A stretch of DNA of 64,000 bases, taken from contig JANPFP010000073.1 of NCBI GenBank assembly GCA_031423495.1, positions 62,001-126,000 on the forward strand, written 5' to 3'. The stretch is from JACPYM01 sp031423495. Lineage in GTDB: Bacteria > Acidobacteriota > Blastocatellia > RBC074. Positions 45,873 to 54,983 of the stretch are shown in pieces. A program made the position numbers and the translations under genes. Positions within the stretch are counted from its first letter, which is position 1. The number at the start of each line of letters is the position of its first letter. The notes under the pieces were generated by a model. It was not told the origin of the DNA, searched no databases, and saw only the letters and a list, made by a program, of their open reading frames with translations.

Positions 45873-46874
45873 TTAACGGCGAAAGTGGTCGAAGCCCTGC
45901 GGCGTCAAAGGCTGCGCGATACCGTTTTGTTTTAGGGTCAATGCTTGCGCATCACTTCGCAAAGTAACTCCGCCGATGCGTGTTAGCTGCATTTGATGTA
46001 ACTCAGCCAGCCGTTGCAAAGCCGCTTCGTTTTTTGCTTCCGCCGTAAACAACAACTCGAAATCTTCGCCGCCGTGCAACGCGAGTTGTAACGATGCGCT
46101 TTCGGCAACAGGGATCGCTTCGGCAATCAATGTCGCACTGACCTGACTGGCAGTGCATAAATGCGCGAGGTCTTGCGCGAGTCCATCGCTCACATCGAGC
46201 ATCGCGTGTGCTAAACCGGATTGACCTAACGCTTGCCCGAACGCCACGGGCGGTTCCGGTCGCAAGTGCGCGCGCATGGCTTGTTGCTTTGCATCGGCTA
46301 GCGTTTCATCAACCCGTTCGCCGTTGAGCAATAACTGCAATCCGGCGGCAGAGGCTCCCAACTCACCCGTGACAAAAACCGCATCGCCTACTTGCGCGCC
46401 GCTACGTCGGATGGACTTGCCGCTTTCGCATTGCCCTAACACCATCGAATCAATCGCCAACTGTTCAGGCATTCCTGAAATATCGCCGCCGATGAGCGTG
46501 ACTTGATGCGCTTCGGCAAGCGCACAATATCCATCAAGAAACGCATCCCAAAACTCCGCACTCCGCACTCCGCACTCCGCACTTGCCAAAGGGATTGCTA
46601 AGGTCAGCAAACTAAAGCGCGGAGTTCCGCCCATCGCGGCGATGTCACTGAGGCTGACAGCCAGGGCTTTGTGTCCGAGCCAGGCGGGCGGGATGTAGTC
46701 GAGTTTGAAATCTACGTCTTCGACTAACAGGTCGGTGGTGATAAGCAACTCGCGTCCGCTTTGTTCGCGCAGAATGGCTGCGTCGTCGCCAATGCCGAGC
46801 AACAGGTCAGTCGGCTTGAAAGCATTGCGCGCGATGCGGACACGAATGCGTTCGATGAAATCGAATTCGCTCAT
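45873..46874 (-). CDS. thiL: Thiamine-monophosphate kinase ThiL
   Basis: 333 residues. Phosphorylates thiamine monophosphate to the active cofactor TPP. Seen: LLGIGDDAAIL (26-36), ITTDLLVEDVDF, LGHKALAVSLSDIAAMGGTP (66-85), TLIGGDIS and MLDVSDGLAQDLAHLC, all conserved in ThiL. Between residues 97 and 107 the sequence SAECGVRSAEF is encoded by a heptanucleotide tandem repeat, an apparent insertion in a variable loop after the first domain. It precedes the M16 gene's stop side: the M16 gene lies 8 nt upstream on the same strand, so both may be co-transcribed. Confidence 0.95.
   Translation of the reverse strand: MSEFDFIERIRVRIARNAFKPTDLLLGIGDDAAILREQSGRELLITTDLLVEDVDFKLDYIPPAWLGHKALAVSLSDIAAMGGTPRFSLLTLAIPLASAECGVRSAEFWDAFLDGYCALAEAHQVTLIGGDISGMPEQLAIDSMVLGQCESGKSIRRSGAQVGDAVFVTGELGASAAGLQLLLNGERVDETLADAKQQAMRAHLRPEPPVAFGQALGQSGLAHAMLDVSDGLAQDLAHLCTASQVSATLIAEAIPVAESASLQLALHGGEDFELLFTAEAKNEAALQRLAELHQMQLTRIGGVTLRSDAQALTLKQNGIAQPLTPQGFDHFRR
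46553..46580. repeat. Heptanucleotide tandem repeat inside thiL
   Basis: Four perfect tandem units of ACTCCGC (plus strand), followed by a partial fifth. It lies within the coding sequence and adds a repeat-encoded peptide to ThiL without breaking the frame. Confidence 0.85.
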
Positions 46875-46882
46875 TGCTTTAT

Positions 46883-49852
46883 CTATTGACCACGTACCGC
46901 GCCGCGTCCGACTGAAACTCCTTGATCGCCTTTGATAATCTTTTCGGCGACGCGCTTGAAATCGGAACGCTTCACGTTGCGCAACAGATCGGGTTGGTTC
47001 TCGGCTTCCGATGGTTTGCGTCCGGCGATGACGAGGCGCGTATATTCGTGCGCGCGCGCCTGTTGCGTTTGCAGCGCAATCGCATAACTGCCGATAGAAA
47101 GATTGCGTCCGCGTGTGAACTCTTCGTCGGTGGGCAAGGTCGTCGTCAACCGCGTGAACTCAGCGAGCAGGCTCTCGCGGGCTTTAGTTTCGTCAGCCGC
47201 ATTGGTCGTAGCCAATGCGTAAAAAGCGCCTGAAGCCAACCGATTGTCGGCGATGAATTGCAACGCCGCCGGTTGTTGCGCGTGCAAGTCGTCGTTGATT
47301 TTGCCGGATGAAGTCATCGCACTAAGCATTCCCAACACGAGTGTTTCGTTAGTGTCCAAGTTGGGCGCGCGATAACCGATGGCTTGCGTCGTCAACGGAC
47401 GCGCGCGCGTTTCGGCCTGTTCCTGCGGCGGTTGCGTGAGCGCGGGCAAGTTGGCCTTGATGATTTTATCGAGTTCGCCCGGACGTTTGAATCCGTCACC
47501 AAAAATACGCGAGACCAGCGCCGAACCATCGGTGTCGCCGACTAACATCACCAGCGGAAATTGCCGCTTGATAGATTGCGCGTACCACGCTTCGAGTTTT
47601 TCTACGGTGACAGCCTTCACCGATTCAGGCGTACCCAGACGCGGCAAGCCGTAAGGATGTCCACCGGGGTACAGCGAAGCCCACATCAATTCGACCGCGC
47701 GGGACGGCGCGTTGTCGCGTTGTTTGAGTTGTTCGGCCAGCACGGCTTCGCGCTCGCGCGCGAGTTCGGGTTTGTCGAAGAAAGGATTCTCGGCGATGTC
47801 GAGCAACAGCTTGACGGCGGCTTCGGCGTTGCGCGACAGCACGTCCAGCGTGAAGCCGAAATAATCAGGTTCGTTCACCGCTTGAATGTCGCCGCCGTAA
47901 CTTTCAAGTTCGAGCGCAATCAAATCGCCTTTGCGCGCGGCGGTGCTGCGCAACATCGAACGCACCATCAATTCAGTAATGCCGCCGTTGGCAGGTTCTT
48001 CAACCAAACGACCGCCCATAAAAAATACGCCAATCGTCAGCTTGGGCAGCGAACGATCTTCGCGCACAAAAGCGCGCGCGCCACGCAAGACCGAAAAGTC
48101 TTTAATGGGCAACGGCGCTTCGGCAACCAGAATGTTGCGGCCTTCGGTGACGCTGCCGCGATCTTCGCCTTGCTTGAAAGTGCGCAACGTAACCGCCGAT
48201 TTGATTTCGCTGGCATTGATCGTTTGCCCCAGCGAAGGAGCGAAGGTGATGGCGAGTTCGGCGAATTTTTCCGCCGTGAACGTGCGCGCCTGCGCGTTGA
48301 CCGGTTCGTACTCATGCACCGTCACGTTTGCCAGCGTCAGGTATTTGGCCGCCGCCTGTTGCAGGTCTTGCGCAGTGACGGCGCGCGCGCGTTCGACCAG
48401 CGAGTCAAGCGGCGCGTAATCACCCAGCCGCGCGTAGTAACGCCCAATGCTGACGGCTTCGTCTTCCATGCGCGTGAGGTTGTCGAAATATCTTTTCTCT
48501 AACATCGCTTTGGCGCGCGCCATTTCGCCATCGCTCAACAGTTCGCGTTTGAACTTTTCGAGTTCGCGCAAGGCGTCGGCTTCGATGCGATCAATGCGGC
48601 CCGGCTCGCCGCGCAATTGCAAGGTGAACATCGTCGTGCCCGGCAAGGCTAGCACTTGCGCCGCCGATTCTGTCGCCAGCCCCGAACGTTCGGGCAACAT
48701 TTGCGCCAACCGCGAACCGCGTCCCAAACCCAACACCGCCGCCATCACTTCAAGCACGGCCTGTTCTTTCAAGCTCGCAACCGTACGCGTCAACATCGGT
48801 ACGCGATAGGCCAGCGTCACCAGCGTCTGGCTGATGTCGGCGCGCGTATTGCCGTAACGCAACTTGTCTTGCGGCGCTTCTTCCAAAGTATTTACGGGCG
48901 GATTCGCAGGCGGCACAGGTGTGGGCGTTGGCGCGACAGCCACCGCAGGTTTGCGCCCGCCGGTAACAGATGCCGGAGTCTTGGATTCAGGCGTCGGCGG
49001 CGACGCTGGCAGAACGACTTTATTCATATTGCCGAACGTGAGTTGCAACTCGCCGACGGCCTTGAGCGCGAATACGTCGCCGACCAATGTGATGACGATG
49101 TTTTGCGGTTGGTAATGCGCGCGCCAGAACGCCATCACCTGTTCGCGCGTGACGTTGTTCAAAAAAGTTTCGTTGACCGACATGCCGCGTTTCAACCGAT
49201 GCGTCGTGAAAGCCGCCGTCAGCATACGATCAAGCGCATAAGCCGAAGCTGAGTCAGAAGGCCGCTGGCTATCAGCCAATAACTTGCTCGCCGTATTTTT
49301 GATTTCGTTGGCGTCAAACAACGGATTCATCAACACATCAGAAAGCAGCGTCGCCATGCCTGTCAGACTCTCTGCCGGAGCCATCAACGTAAACGCCGTC
49401 TGGTCATAAGTCGTCTCGGCCTTGAGCGTACCGCCCAAACTTGCTGCCTCACGTTCGATCACGCCCAGCACGCGCGTCGCCGTGCCTTTGAGCAACAGTC
49501 GTTGCACGAGTTGCGCGATGCCCGCTTGTTCATCAGGTTCGCTTAACGCGCCAACCTTGACGGTTACGTTCATCGCCAGCAACGGCACGGCGTGGCGTTC
49601 GCGGATCAATACGGTCAAGCCGTTTTTCATCAGATAGCGCGTCGTCGCGCCGTCTACGTCTTGGCGCATCAGCTTGCCGCCATCGGGCGCGTTCAACACC
49701 GACGTAGGAATCACCGTCGAAGGCTTCGGCGGTTGCACGGGCTTGGGTGCTTGCGTACCGCGTCCGCTTTGCGCGAACGAAACCGGCGCGATGAATAGTT
49801 GCCCGATAAATAGTTGAATAATGATGATGAGTGCGATCAGTTGGCGACGCAT
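46883..49852 (-). CDS. M16 family peptidase homologue lacking the zinc motif
   Basis: 989 residues with a signal peptide (to SFAQ) and two tandem M16 units (about 60-545 and 575-985). The site that should read HxxEH is GIAQLVQRLLLKGT at 111-124: both His and the Glu are replaced (Gln114, Gln117, Arg118). The second unit (GITELMVRSMLRST) also lacks the motif. A catalytic role is therefore unlikely; inactive M16 chains usually pair with an active subunit, as in mitochondrial processing peptidase alpha. No active partner is encoded beside it. It is translated just upstream of thiL (8 nt). Confidence 0.88.
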   Translation of the reverse strand: MRRQLIALIIIIQLFIGQLFIAPVSFAQSGRGTQAPKPVQPPKPSTVIPTSVLNAPDGGKLMRQDVDGATTRYLMKNGLTVLIRERHAVPLLAMNVTVKVGALSEPDEQAGIAQLVQRLLLKGTATRVLGVIEREAASLGGTLKAETTYDQTAFTLMAPAESLTGMATLLSDVLMNPLFDANEIKNTASKLLADSQRPSDSASAYALDRMLTAAFTTHRLKRGMSVNETFLNNVTREQVMAFWRAHYQPQNIVITLVGDVFALKAVGELQLTFGNMNKVVLPASPPTPESKTPASVTGGRKPAVAVAPTPTPVPPANPPVNTLEEAPQDKLRYGNTRADISQTLVTLAYRVPMLTRTVASLKEQAVLEVMAAVLGLGRGSRLAQMLPERSGLATESAAQVLALPGTTMFTLQLRGEPGRIDRIEADALRELEKFKRELLSDGEMARAKAMLEKRYFDNLTRMEDEAVSIGRYYARLGDYAPLDSLVERARAVTAQDLQQAAAKYLTLANVTVHEYEPVNAQARTFTAEKFAELAITFAPSLGQTINASEIKSAVTLRTFKQGEDRGSVTEGRNILVAEAPLPIKDFSVLRGARAFVREDRSLPKLTIGVFFMGGRLVEEPANGGITELMVRSMLRSTAARKGDLIALELESYGGDIQAVNEPDYFGFTLDVLSRNAEAAVKLLLDIAENPFFDKPELAREREAVLAEQLKQRDNAPSRAVELMWASLYPGGHPYGLPRLGTPESVKAVTVEKLEAWYAQSIKRQFPLVMLVGDTDGSALVSRIFGDGFKRPGELDKIIKANLPALTQPPQEQAETRARPLTTQAIGYRAPNLDTNETLVLGMLSAMTSSGKINDDLHAQQPAALQFIADNRLASGAFYALATTNAADETKARESLLAEFTRLTTTLPTDEEFTRGRNLSIGSYAIALQTQQARAHEYTRLVIAGRKPSEAENQPDLLRNVKRSDFKRVAEKIIKGDQGVSVGRGAVRGQ

Positions 49853-50009
49853 TGCTTTGTCCTATTAAAAATTGCCTGTTTGAATGATGGAGGATTTTCC
49901 GCAGTTTATGAACGCGCCACCTGAGCGACGCTTGCCCAATTTAGCACATCCTGCGTCTCACGTACCGCCCACCGTGATGCGCAAGCCAAAGTCTGGTAAA
50001 GTGAAAGGC

Positions 50010-51908
50010 ATGCAGTATTTCGACGAACAATTCGATGTCATTGTCATCGGCGCAGGCCACGCGGGTTGCGAAGCCGCGCACGCCGCTGCGCAACTTGGCG
50101 CAAAGACGGCTATCGTTACTTTCAATCTCGATTTGATTGCGCAGATGTCGTGTAATCCGGCGATTGGCGGCATTGCCAAAGGCCACCTCGTACGCGAACT
50201 TGATGCGCTGGGCGGATTGATGGGGCGCGTGATTGATGAGACCGGCATACAGTTTCGCTTGCTCAATCGCAGCCGCGGCCCGGCGGTGCAGGCTCCGCGC
50301 GCGCAAGCCGACCGTGCTTTATATCGCCAGCAGATGCGCCGCGAACTCGAAGCTATCCCAAATCTGTTCTTGCGGCAGGGCGAAGTCATTGAGTTGATGG
50401 TCGAAAACGAACGCATTGTCGGCGTCGAATTGATGGATGGCAGATACCTAAAAGCACAATCTGTTGTGGTTACCACCGGCACCTTCCTCAACGGGTTGAT
50501 ACATGTCGGTGATCGGCGCTATTCCGCAGGACGGCACGGCGAGCTGCCTTCGATCAAGCTGGCTGAGAATTTGCGCGCGCTGGGCTTTCGCATTGCGCGG
50601 CTGAAAACCGGTACGCCGCCGCGTCTGGATATGCGCACGATTGATTTCGGCGCGTTTGAAGAGCAACCGGGTGATGAGACGCCTACGCCGTTTTCGTTCA
50701 CGACACGGGGCATTAAGCAATCACAGATTTCGTGTCATATCGGCTACACGAGCGAGCGCGTACACAAACTCATCCGCGACAATCTGAGCCGTTCGCCTTT
50801 GTACAGCGGACAAATCAAAGGCATTGGCCCGCGCTATTGCCCGTCCATCGAAGACAAGGTCGTCAAGTTTCCCGACAAAGATCGCCATCAACTCTTTCTC
50901 GAACCCGAAGGCCGCAACACTTACGAACTTTATCTGAACGGATTCTCGACCAGCCTGCCCGCCGACTTGCAGCGCGAGTTGGTGCATTCGATTCCGGGGC
51001 TGGAAAACTCTGTGATGCTGCGGCCTGGTTACGCGATTGAATACGACATGATTGACCCGACGGAACTTTGGCCTTCGCTGGAAACCAAGCGCATTCGCGG
51101 CCTGTTCAATGCGGGGCAAATCAACGGTACGACCGGATACGAAGAAGCCGCCGCGCAAGGCATCGTCGCGGGCATCAACGCTGCGCGCACGGCACAAGGT
51201 TTGGAAGCCGTCACGATGCGGCGCGAAGACAGTTACATAGGCATCCTCGTTGACGACCTCATCACGCAGGGCGTAGACGAACCGTACCGCATGTTCACCT
51301 CGCGCGCCGAAAACCGACTGAAACTACGCATTGATAACGCCGACGAGCGATTGTCCAGCTTGGGCTTTGAACTCGGCTTGTTGAAACAAGAGCGTTACGA
51401 CAATCACGTTGCGAAAGAGGCGCGCAAGAAGACGCTGCGCGATTACTTCCGCCAAACGACGATCACGCCGCGCTCGGCGGGTTACGCGGAATTTTCGGCG
51501 CAAACCGGCGTCACGTTGGCTGAGGCTTCGGCGTTGACTCAACTCGCGCGCCGTCCTGAACTCACGGCAGAAAGCTTGTTGCCGCTTTTGCCCGAATCTT
51601 TACGCTTTGGGCGCTCCGACGACATTGAAGAACTCGTCACAGTTGTGACTGATTTCAAATACGAAGGCTATCTCGACACGCAGGAAAATCTGACGGCGCG
51701 GATGGCGAAGGCCGCCAACCGCACGATTCCGGCAAGTTTGAATTTCGCACAAATGTCTGGACTCTCGAATGAAATGGTCGAACGCCTCAATCGCATTCGT
51801 CCACAAACCATTGGGCAGGCGATGCGTATTCCCGGTATCACTCCGGCGGCGATTTCGCTGCTAACCATTCACGTCGAGTTGCACGGACGGAAAGCTGCGA
51901 GCGTATAA
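50010..51908 (+). CDS. mnmG: tRNA uridine-5-carboxymethylaminomethyl modification enzyme MnmG (GidA)
   Basis: 632 residues from the ATG at 50010; upstream in-frame codons from 49884 are not conserved. With MnmE it installs the cmnm5 group on wobble U34 of tRNAs. FAD-binding DVIVIGAGHAGCEAAHAAA (about 8-26), the CNPAIGGIAKGHLVREL motif with its catalytic Cys, GTFLNGLIHVG, and NGTTGYEEAAAQG are all present, and the C-terminal MnmE-interacting helices are intact. mnmE is not in the window. It is followed by rsmG and parAB in the classic origin-proximal order. Confidence 0.97.
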   Translation: MQYFDEQFDVIVIGAGHAGCEAAHAAAQLGAKTAIVTFNLDLIAQMSCNPAIGGIAKGHLVRELDALGGLMGRVIDETGIQFRLLNRSRGPAVQAPRAQADRALYRQQMRRELEAIPNLFLRQGEVIELMVENERIVGVELMDGRYLKAQSVVVTTGTFLNGLIHVGDRRYSAGRHGELPSIKLAENLRALGFRIARLKTGTPPRLDMRTIDFGAFEEQPGDETPTPFSFTTRGIKQSQISCHIGYTSERVHKLIRDNLSRSPLYSGQIKGIGPRYCPSIEDKVVKFPDKDRHQLFLEPEGRNTYELYLNGFSTSLPADLQRELVHSIPGLENSVMLRPGYAIEYDMIDPTELWPSLETKRIRGLFNAGQINGTTGYEEAAAQGIVAGINAARTAQGLEAVTMRREDSYIGILVDDLITQGVDEPYRMFTSRAENRLKLRIDNADERLSSLGFELGLLKQERYDNHVAKEARKKTLRDYFRQTTITPRSAGYAEFSAQTGVTLAEASALTQLARRPELTAESLLPLLPESLRFGRSDDIEELVTVVTDFKYEGYLDTQENLTARMAKAANRTIPASLNFAQMSGLSNEMVERLNRIRPQTIGQAMRIPGITPAAISLLTIHVELHGRKAASV

Positions 51909-51915
51909 AAAACCT

Positions 51916-52554
51916 ATGACACCAAACGAACAACTGATAGACGCATTACAGACCAGCGAATCATTCGCTGGTCAAATTTTTTCTACGGCTTTTTCAGTCG
52001 ATGAAATCGTGCAGTTCGCGCGCTATTACGCATTGACGCTGAAGTGGAACGCCAAAATCCCACTGACCACAATTACCGAGCCGGACGAGTTCGCTGAACG
52101 CCACATTTTGGAAGCGGCCTTTTTGCGGCAGCACTTGTCAGCGACAGTTCAAGAAGTTTGGGATTTGGGCACAGGGCTTGGCATCCCTGGTTTGGTTATT
52201 GCGATTTTATGTCCTTTCCTACGGATAAAACTCGTGGAGTCTAATCGCAAGAAATGTATTTTCCTTGAAGAAGCTGCATTTCAGCTTGGGCTGGCCTCGG
52301 TCAAAGTCCTAAATCAGCGGATTGAAAATCTTGAACCGCCCGACGAAACCGTTTGCCTGACCGGACGCGCAATTGATGGGATGAATTCGCTGATGCCGCG
52401 CATTGTGAAACTGGGCGTTACAGCCGGGCAGATGCTGATTTTGGGTACAGTTGAGACTGAGGCGGTGGTACGGCTGCATTTAGGCGAGGAGCGAAAGCTG
52501 ACGCGCTACGGCTTGCCGAAGCGAGAAACGTCCTGCCTGCTTTCCATTGAATAG
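51916..52554 (+). CDS. rsmG: 16S rRNA (guanine-527-N7)-methyltransferase RsmG (GidB)
   Basis: 212 residues. SAM-dependent methyltransferase acting on G527 of 16S rRNA. The SAM site is DLGTGLGIPGLVIAI (about 76-90), with LVESNRKKCIFLEEA next and TGRAIDGMNSLMP further on. The first G of the usual GSGAGFPG motif is altered to GTGLGIPG, a conservative variant. Starts 7 nt after mnmG, so it is co-transcribed with it. Confidence 0.92.
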   Translation: MTPNEQLIDALQTSESFAGQIFSTAFSVDEIVQFARYYALTLKWNAKIPLTTITEPDEFAERHILEAAFLRQHLSATVQEVWDLGTGLGIPGLVIAILCPFLRIKLVESNRKKCIFLEEAAFQLGLASVKVLNQRIENLEPPDETVCLTGRAIDGMNSLMPRIVKLGVTAGQMLILGTVETEAVVRLHLGEERKLTRYGLPKRETSCLLSIE

Positions 52555-52565
52555 CTTTGGCAAAT

Positions 52566-52581
52566 AGTTCCACGTGAAACA
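52566..52581. promoter_or_regulatory. parS-like ParB-binding site 1
   Basis: AGTTCCACGTGAAACA matches the bacterial parS consensus TGTTNCACGTGAAACA at 15 of 16 positions. It lies between rsmG and parA, beside the parAB genes, where chromosomal parS sites are expected. Confidence 0.9.
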
Positions 52582-52604
52582 CCAACGCAACTCGCCTGCC
52601 TTCC

Positions 52605-52620
52605 CGTTCCACGTGAAACA
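52605..52620. promoter_or_regulatory. parS-like ParB-binding site 2
   Basis: CGTTCCACGTGAAACA, again 15 of 16 to consensus, 39 bp from site 1. Two closely spaced copies would nucleate a ParB complex near the origin. Confidence 0.9.
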
Positions 52621-52694
52621 CCCTCTCGCCAACTTTTCCCGCCTGTGTTAAGGTTTGCGCCGAAGCGTTCAAGCCCCCGCTCAAGTTGCAAATC

Positions 52695-53480
52695 ATGACC
52701 AAAGTCATCGCAATCTCGAATCAAAAAGGCGGTGTCGGGAAGACTACGACCGCGATCAATCTGGCAGCTTCGCTGGCGGCGGCGGAAATTCCGACCTTGC
52801 TCGTAGATATGGACCCGCAAGCTAATGCGACCAGTGGCGTAGGCGTTAAGAAAGGTGCGTTCCGGCGCGGGCTTTATCACTCGCTGATTATGCAAGAGCC
52901 GATGGCGAACATCCTGCTGCCTACCGAACTCGAACACCTGAAAATCGCTCCGGCTGACCGTAATCTGGCAGGGGCTGAAGTCGAGTTGATGGATGCCGAA
53001 AGCCGCGAGTTTTATCTCAAACGAATATTGGAGCCAGTCAAAGATCAATTTCAATACGTTCTCATAGACTGTCCGCCGAGTCTGGGCATTCTGAATTTGA
53101 ATGCGCTGGCGGCGGCAGATTCGATCATCGTGCCGATTCAGTGCGAATACTTCGCGCTCGAAGGCGTGACAGATTTATGGGATACGCTGGTCAGAATCCG
53201 GCGGGGCTTGAATCCAAACCTGACGGTCGAAGGCTTCCTGCTGACGATGTATGACGAACGCACGAACCTGTCTAATCAAGTCGTATCGGACTTGCGCGAC
53301 TTTTTAGGCGCGCAGGTTTTTGAATCCGTAATTCCGCGCAACGTTCGGCTGGCCGAAGCGCCCAGTCACGGCAAGCCGATTATTCTTTACGACATTAAAT
53401 CGCGCGGAGCCGAAAGCTATCTCAACCTTGCCAAAGAGGTGATGGAAAATGACAAGAAAAGCACTCGGCAGAGGACTTAG
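52695..53480 (+). CDS. parA: Chromosome partitioning ATPase ParA (Soj)
   Basis: 261 residues from the ATG at 52695. Deviant Walker A KGGVGKTTT (about 10-18), LLVDMDPQANAT and DCPPSLGILNLNALAAAD are all intact. ParA forms ATP-dependent dimers on DNA and moves ParB-parS complexes apart. The 3' end overlaps the parB start by 32 nt, and two parS sites lie just upstream. Confidence 0.97.
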   Translation: MTKVIAISNQKGGVGKTTTAINLAASLAAAEIPTLLVDMDPQANATSGVGVKKGAFRRGLYHSLIMQEPMANILLPTELEHLKIAPADRNLAGAEVELMDAESREFYLKRILEPVKDQFQYVLIDCPPSLGILNLNALAAADSIIVPIQCEYFALEGVTDLWDTLVRIRRGLNPNLTVEGFLLTMYDERTNLSNQVVSDLRDFLGAQVFESVIPRNVRLAEAPSHGKPIILYDIKSRGAESYLNLAKEVMENDKKSTRQRT

Positions 53481-54345
53481 CGCCTTACTGCCAGAATCTT
53501 ATAAAGACCACGCGCAAGAGATTCCGCTCAAAACGGGCGAACAGTTGCTCGAAATAGACATTGATCTGATTGAGCCGAATCCGCAACAACCGCGCGCGCG
53601 CTTCACCGAAGATAAGCTCGAAGAACTCGCGCAATCCATTCGTGTGAATGGATTGGTACAACCGATTCTCGTGCGTCGCGCCGAAGCCGGACGGTATCAG
53701 TTGGTCGCAGGCGAACGTCGTTGGCGGGCTTCGCAACGCGCAGGTTTGTCGAAAGTAAAAGCCGTAGTCCGCGACATCCCCGACGACAAGTTGCTCGAAC
53801 TCGCGCTGATCGAAAACATTCAGCGCGCCGAGTTGAACGCGGTCGAAGAAGCCCAAGCCTATCAAAACCTCATCAGCCGCATGGGTATGTCGCAAGAAGA
53901 AGTCGCGCAACAGGTCGGCAAAGATCGTTCATCCGTCGCTAACTTTTTGCGACTGCTCAAACTGCCCACTGCCGTACAAACGATGCTCGAAGAAGAGCAG
54001 CTTTCGATGGGACACGCGCGGGCTTTATTGGGTTTGGCTACGGCGGAAGATCAACTGGCGCTGGCGCAGAGAATTGCCGCCGATCATCTCTCCGTTCGTG
54101 AAGTTGAACGTCTCGTGAAACAATCTGCCGCAGGTGAAACAACCACTGCGCAAGAAGCCTTAAATTCGACACCAAAAGAAGAGGATGCTAACATCCGCGC
54201 CGCTGAAACGAAGCTCAAACGCTTTCTTGGTACGCAAGTCAAAATCCAGATTGGCAAGCAGCGCGGCAAAATCGAAATCGAGTTCACTACGATGACCGAA
54301 CTCGACCGCGTCTATTCATTGATTATGCAAAAGACGGTAAGTTAA
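53449..54345 (+). CDS. parB: Chromosome partitioning protein ParB (Spo0J)
   Basis: 298 residues. N-terminal RKALGRGLSALLP, the ParB/Srx CTPase motifs GERRWRASQRAGL (about 87-99) and ENIQRAELNAVEEA (119-132), a helix-turn-helix (MSQEEVAQQVGKDRSSVANFLRLL) and a C-terminal dimerisation segment (KIEIEFTTMTELDRVYSLI). Binds the parS sites upstream of parA and acts as a sliding CTP-dependent clamp. Overlaps parA by 32 nt. Confidence 0.97.
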   Translation: MTRKALGRGLSALLPESYKDHAQEIPLKTGEQLLEIDIDLIEPNPQQPRARFTEDKLEELAQSIRVNGLVQPILVRRAEAGRYQLVAGERRWRASQRAGLSKVKAVVRDIPDDKLLELALIENIQRAELNAVEEAQAYQNLISRMGMSQEEVAQQVGKDRSSVANFLRLLKLPTAVQTMLEEEQLSMGHARALLGLATAEDQLALAQRIAADHLSVREVERLVKQSAAGETTTAQEALNSTPKEEDANIRAAETKLKRFLGTQVKIQIGKQRGKIEIEFTTMTELDRVYSLIMQKTVS

Positions 54346-54433
54346 AAGCCCTTTCATTCCCCCAATACTTTTAGAATCGTAGCTTTGCAGCACGTGGGAC
54401 AATAAAAACACAACGCAATAAAGGAGACTTTTT

Positions 54434-54892
54434 ATGATGAAATTTGGCAATCGCTCGTCAGCGACGACTACGTTGGAAAGCAGCGCGACTGATTTGCGCA
54501 GCTTTTTGGGCGAAGGCACGGCGATCACAGGGGAAGTAAAGTTCACAGAAATCATGCGCGTAGACTCCGAAGTAAACGGCACGATCACATCTGAAAATGG
54601 CAGCCTGCTGGTGATGGAAAAGGGCCGGGTCAAGGCGACGGTGCAGGCTGGCACAATTGAGGTCAGCGGCATCATTGAAGGAACTGTCACCGCCCGCAAC
54701 GGCGTCAAGATTCATCCGTCAGGAAAGGTTTATGGCGACATCTATACGCCGTCACTGATTATCGAAAACGGCGCAGTCTTCGACGGCAAGTGCCATATGA
54801 ATGACGGCAAAACGCCTGGCAAGACAGAATCGAAGCCCGTGATGCCAGTGATGGCCGACACGAAAGGCTTAAAGACTGCCGACGCAGTTTAG
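54434..54892 (+). CDS. Bactofilin
   Basis: 152 residues. The central part (about 25-115) is a right-handed beta-helix of short repeats, with FLGEGTAITGEVKF, VNGTITSENGSLLV, GIIEGTVTARNGVKI and GKVYGDIYTPSLIIENGAVFDGKC. Bactofilins self-assemble into cytoskeletal filaments without nucleotides and often anchor ParABS or cell-wall factors, which fits its place just after parAB. The flexible N- and C-terminal tails are typical. AAGGAG precedes the ATG. Confidence 0.93.
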   Translation: MMKFGNRSSATTTLESSATDLRSFLGEGTAITGEVKFTEIMRVDSEVNGTITSENGSLLVMEKGRVKATVQAGTIEVSGIIEGTVTARNGVKIHPSGKVYGDIYTPSLIIENGAVFDGKCHMNDGKTPGKTESKPVMPVMADTKGLKTADAV

Positions 54893-54921
54893 TTGCAGCG
54901 TTGTTCTAAATTTTCACGCGT

Positions 54922-54949
54922 GCCGCCAGAGCTATTCGGCTTTGGCGGC
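54922..54949 (+). terminator. Terminator after bactofilin
   Basis: GCCGCCAGAGC pairs with GCTTTGGCGGC around a 6-nt loop, followed by TTCGTCTTTTTCG. Confidence 0.75.
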
Positions 54950-54983
54950 TTCGTCTTTTTCGTTTCACCCAAAGAGCTTTCAA

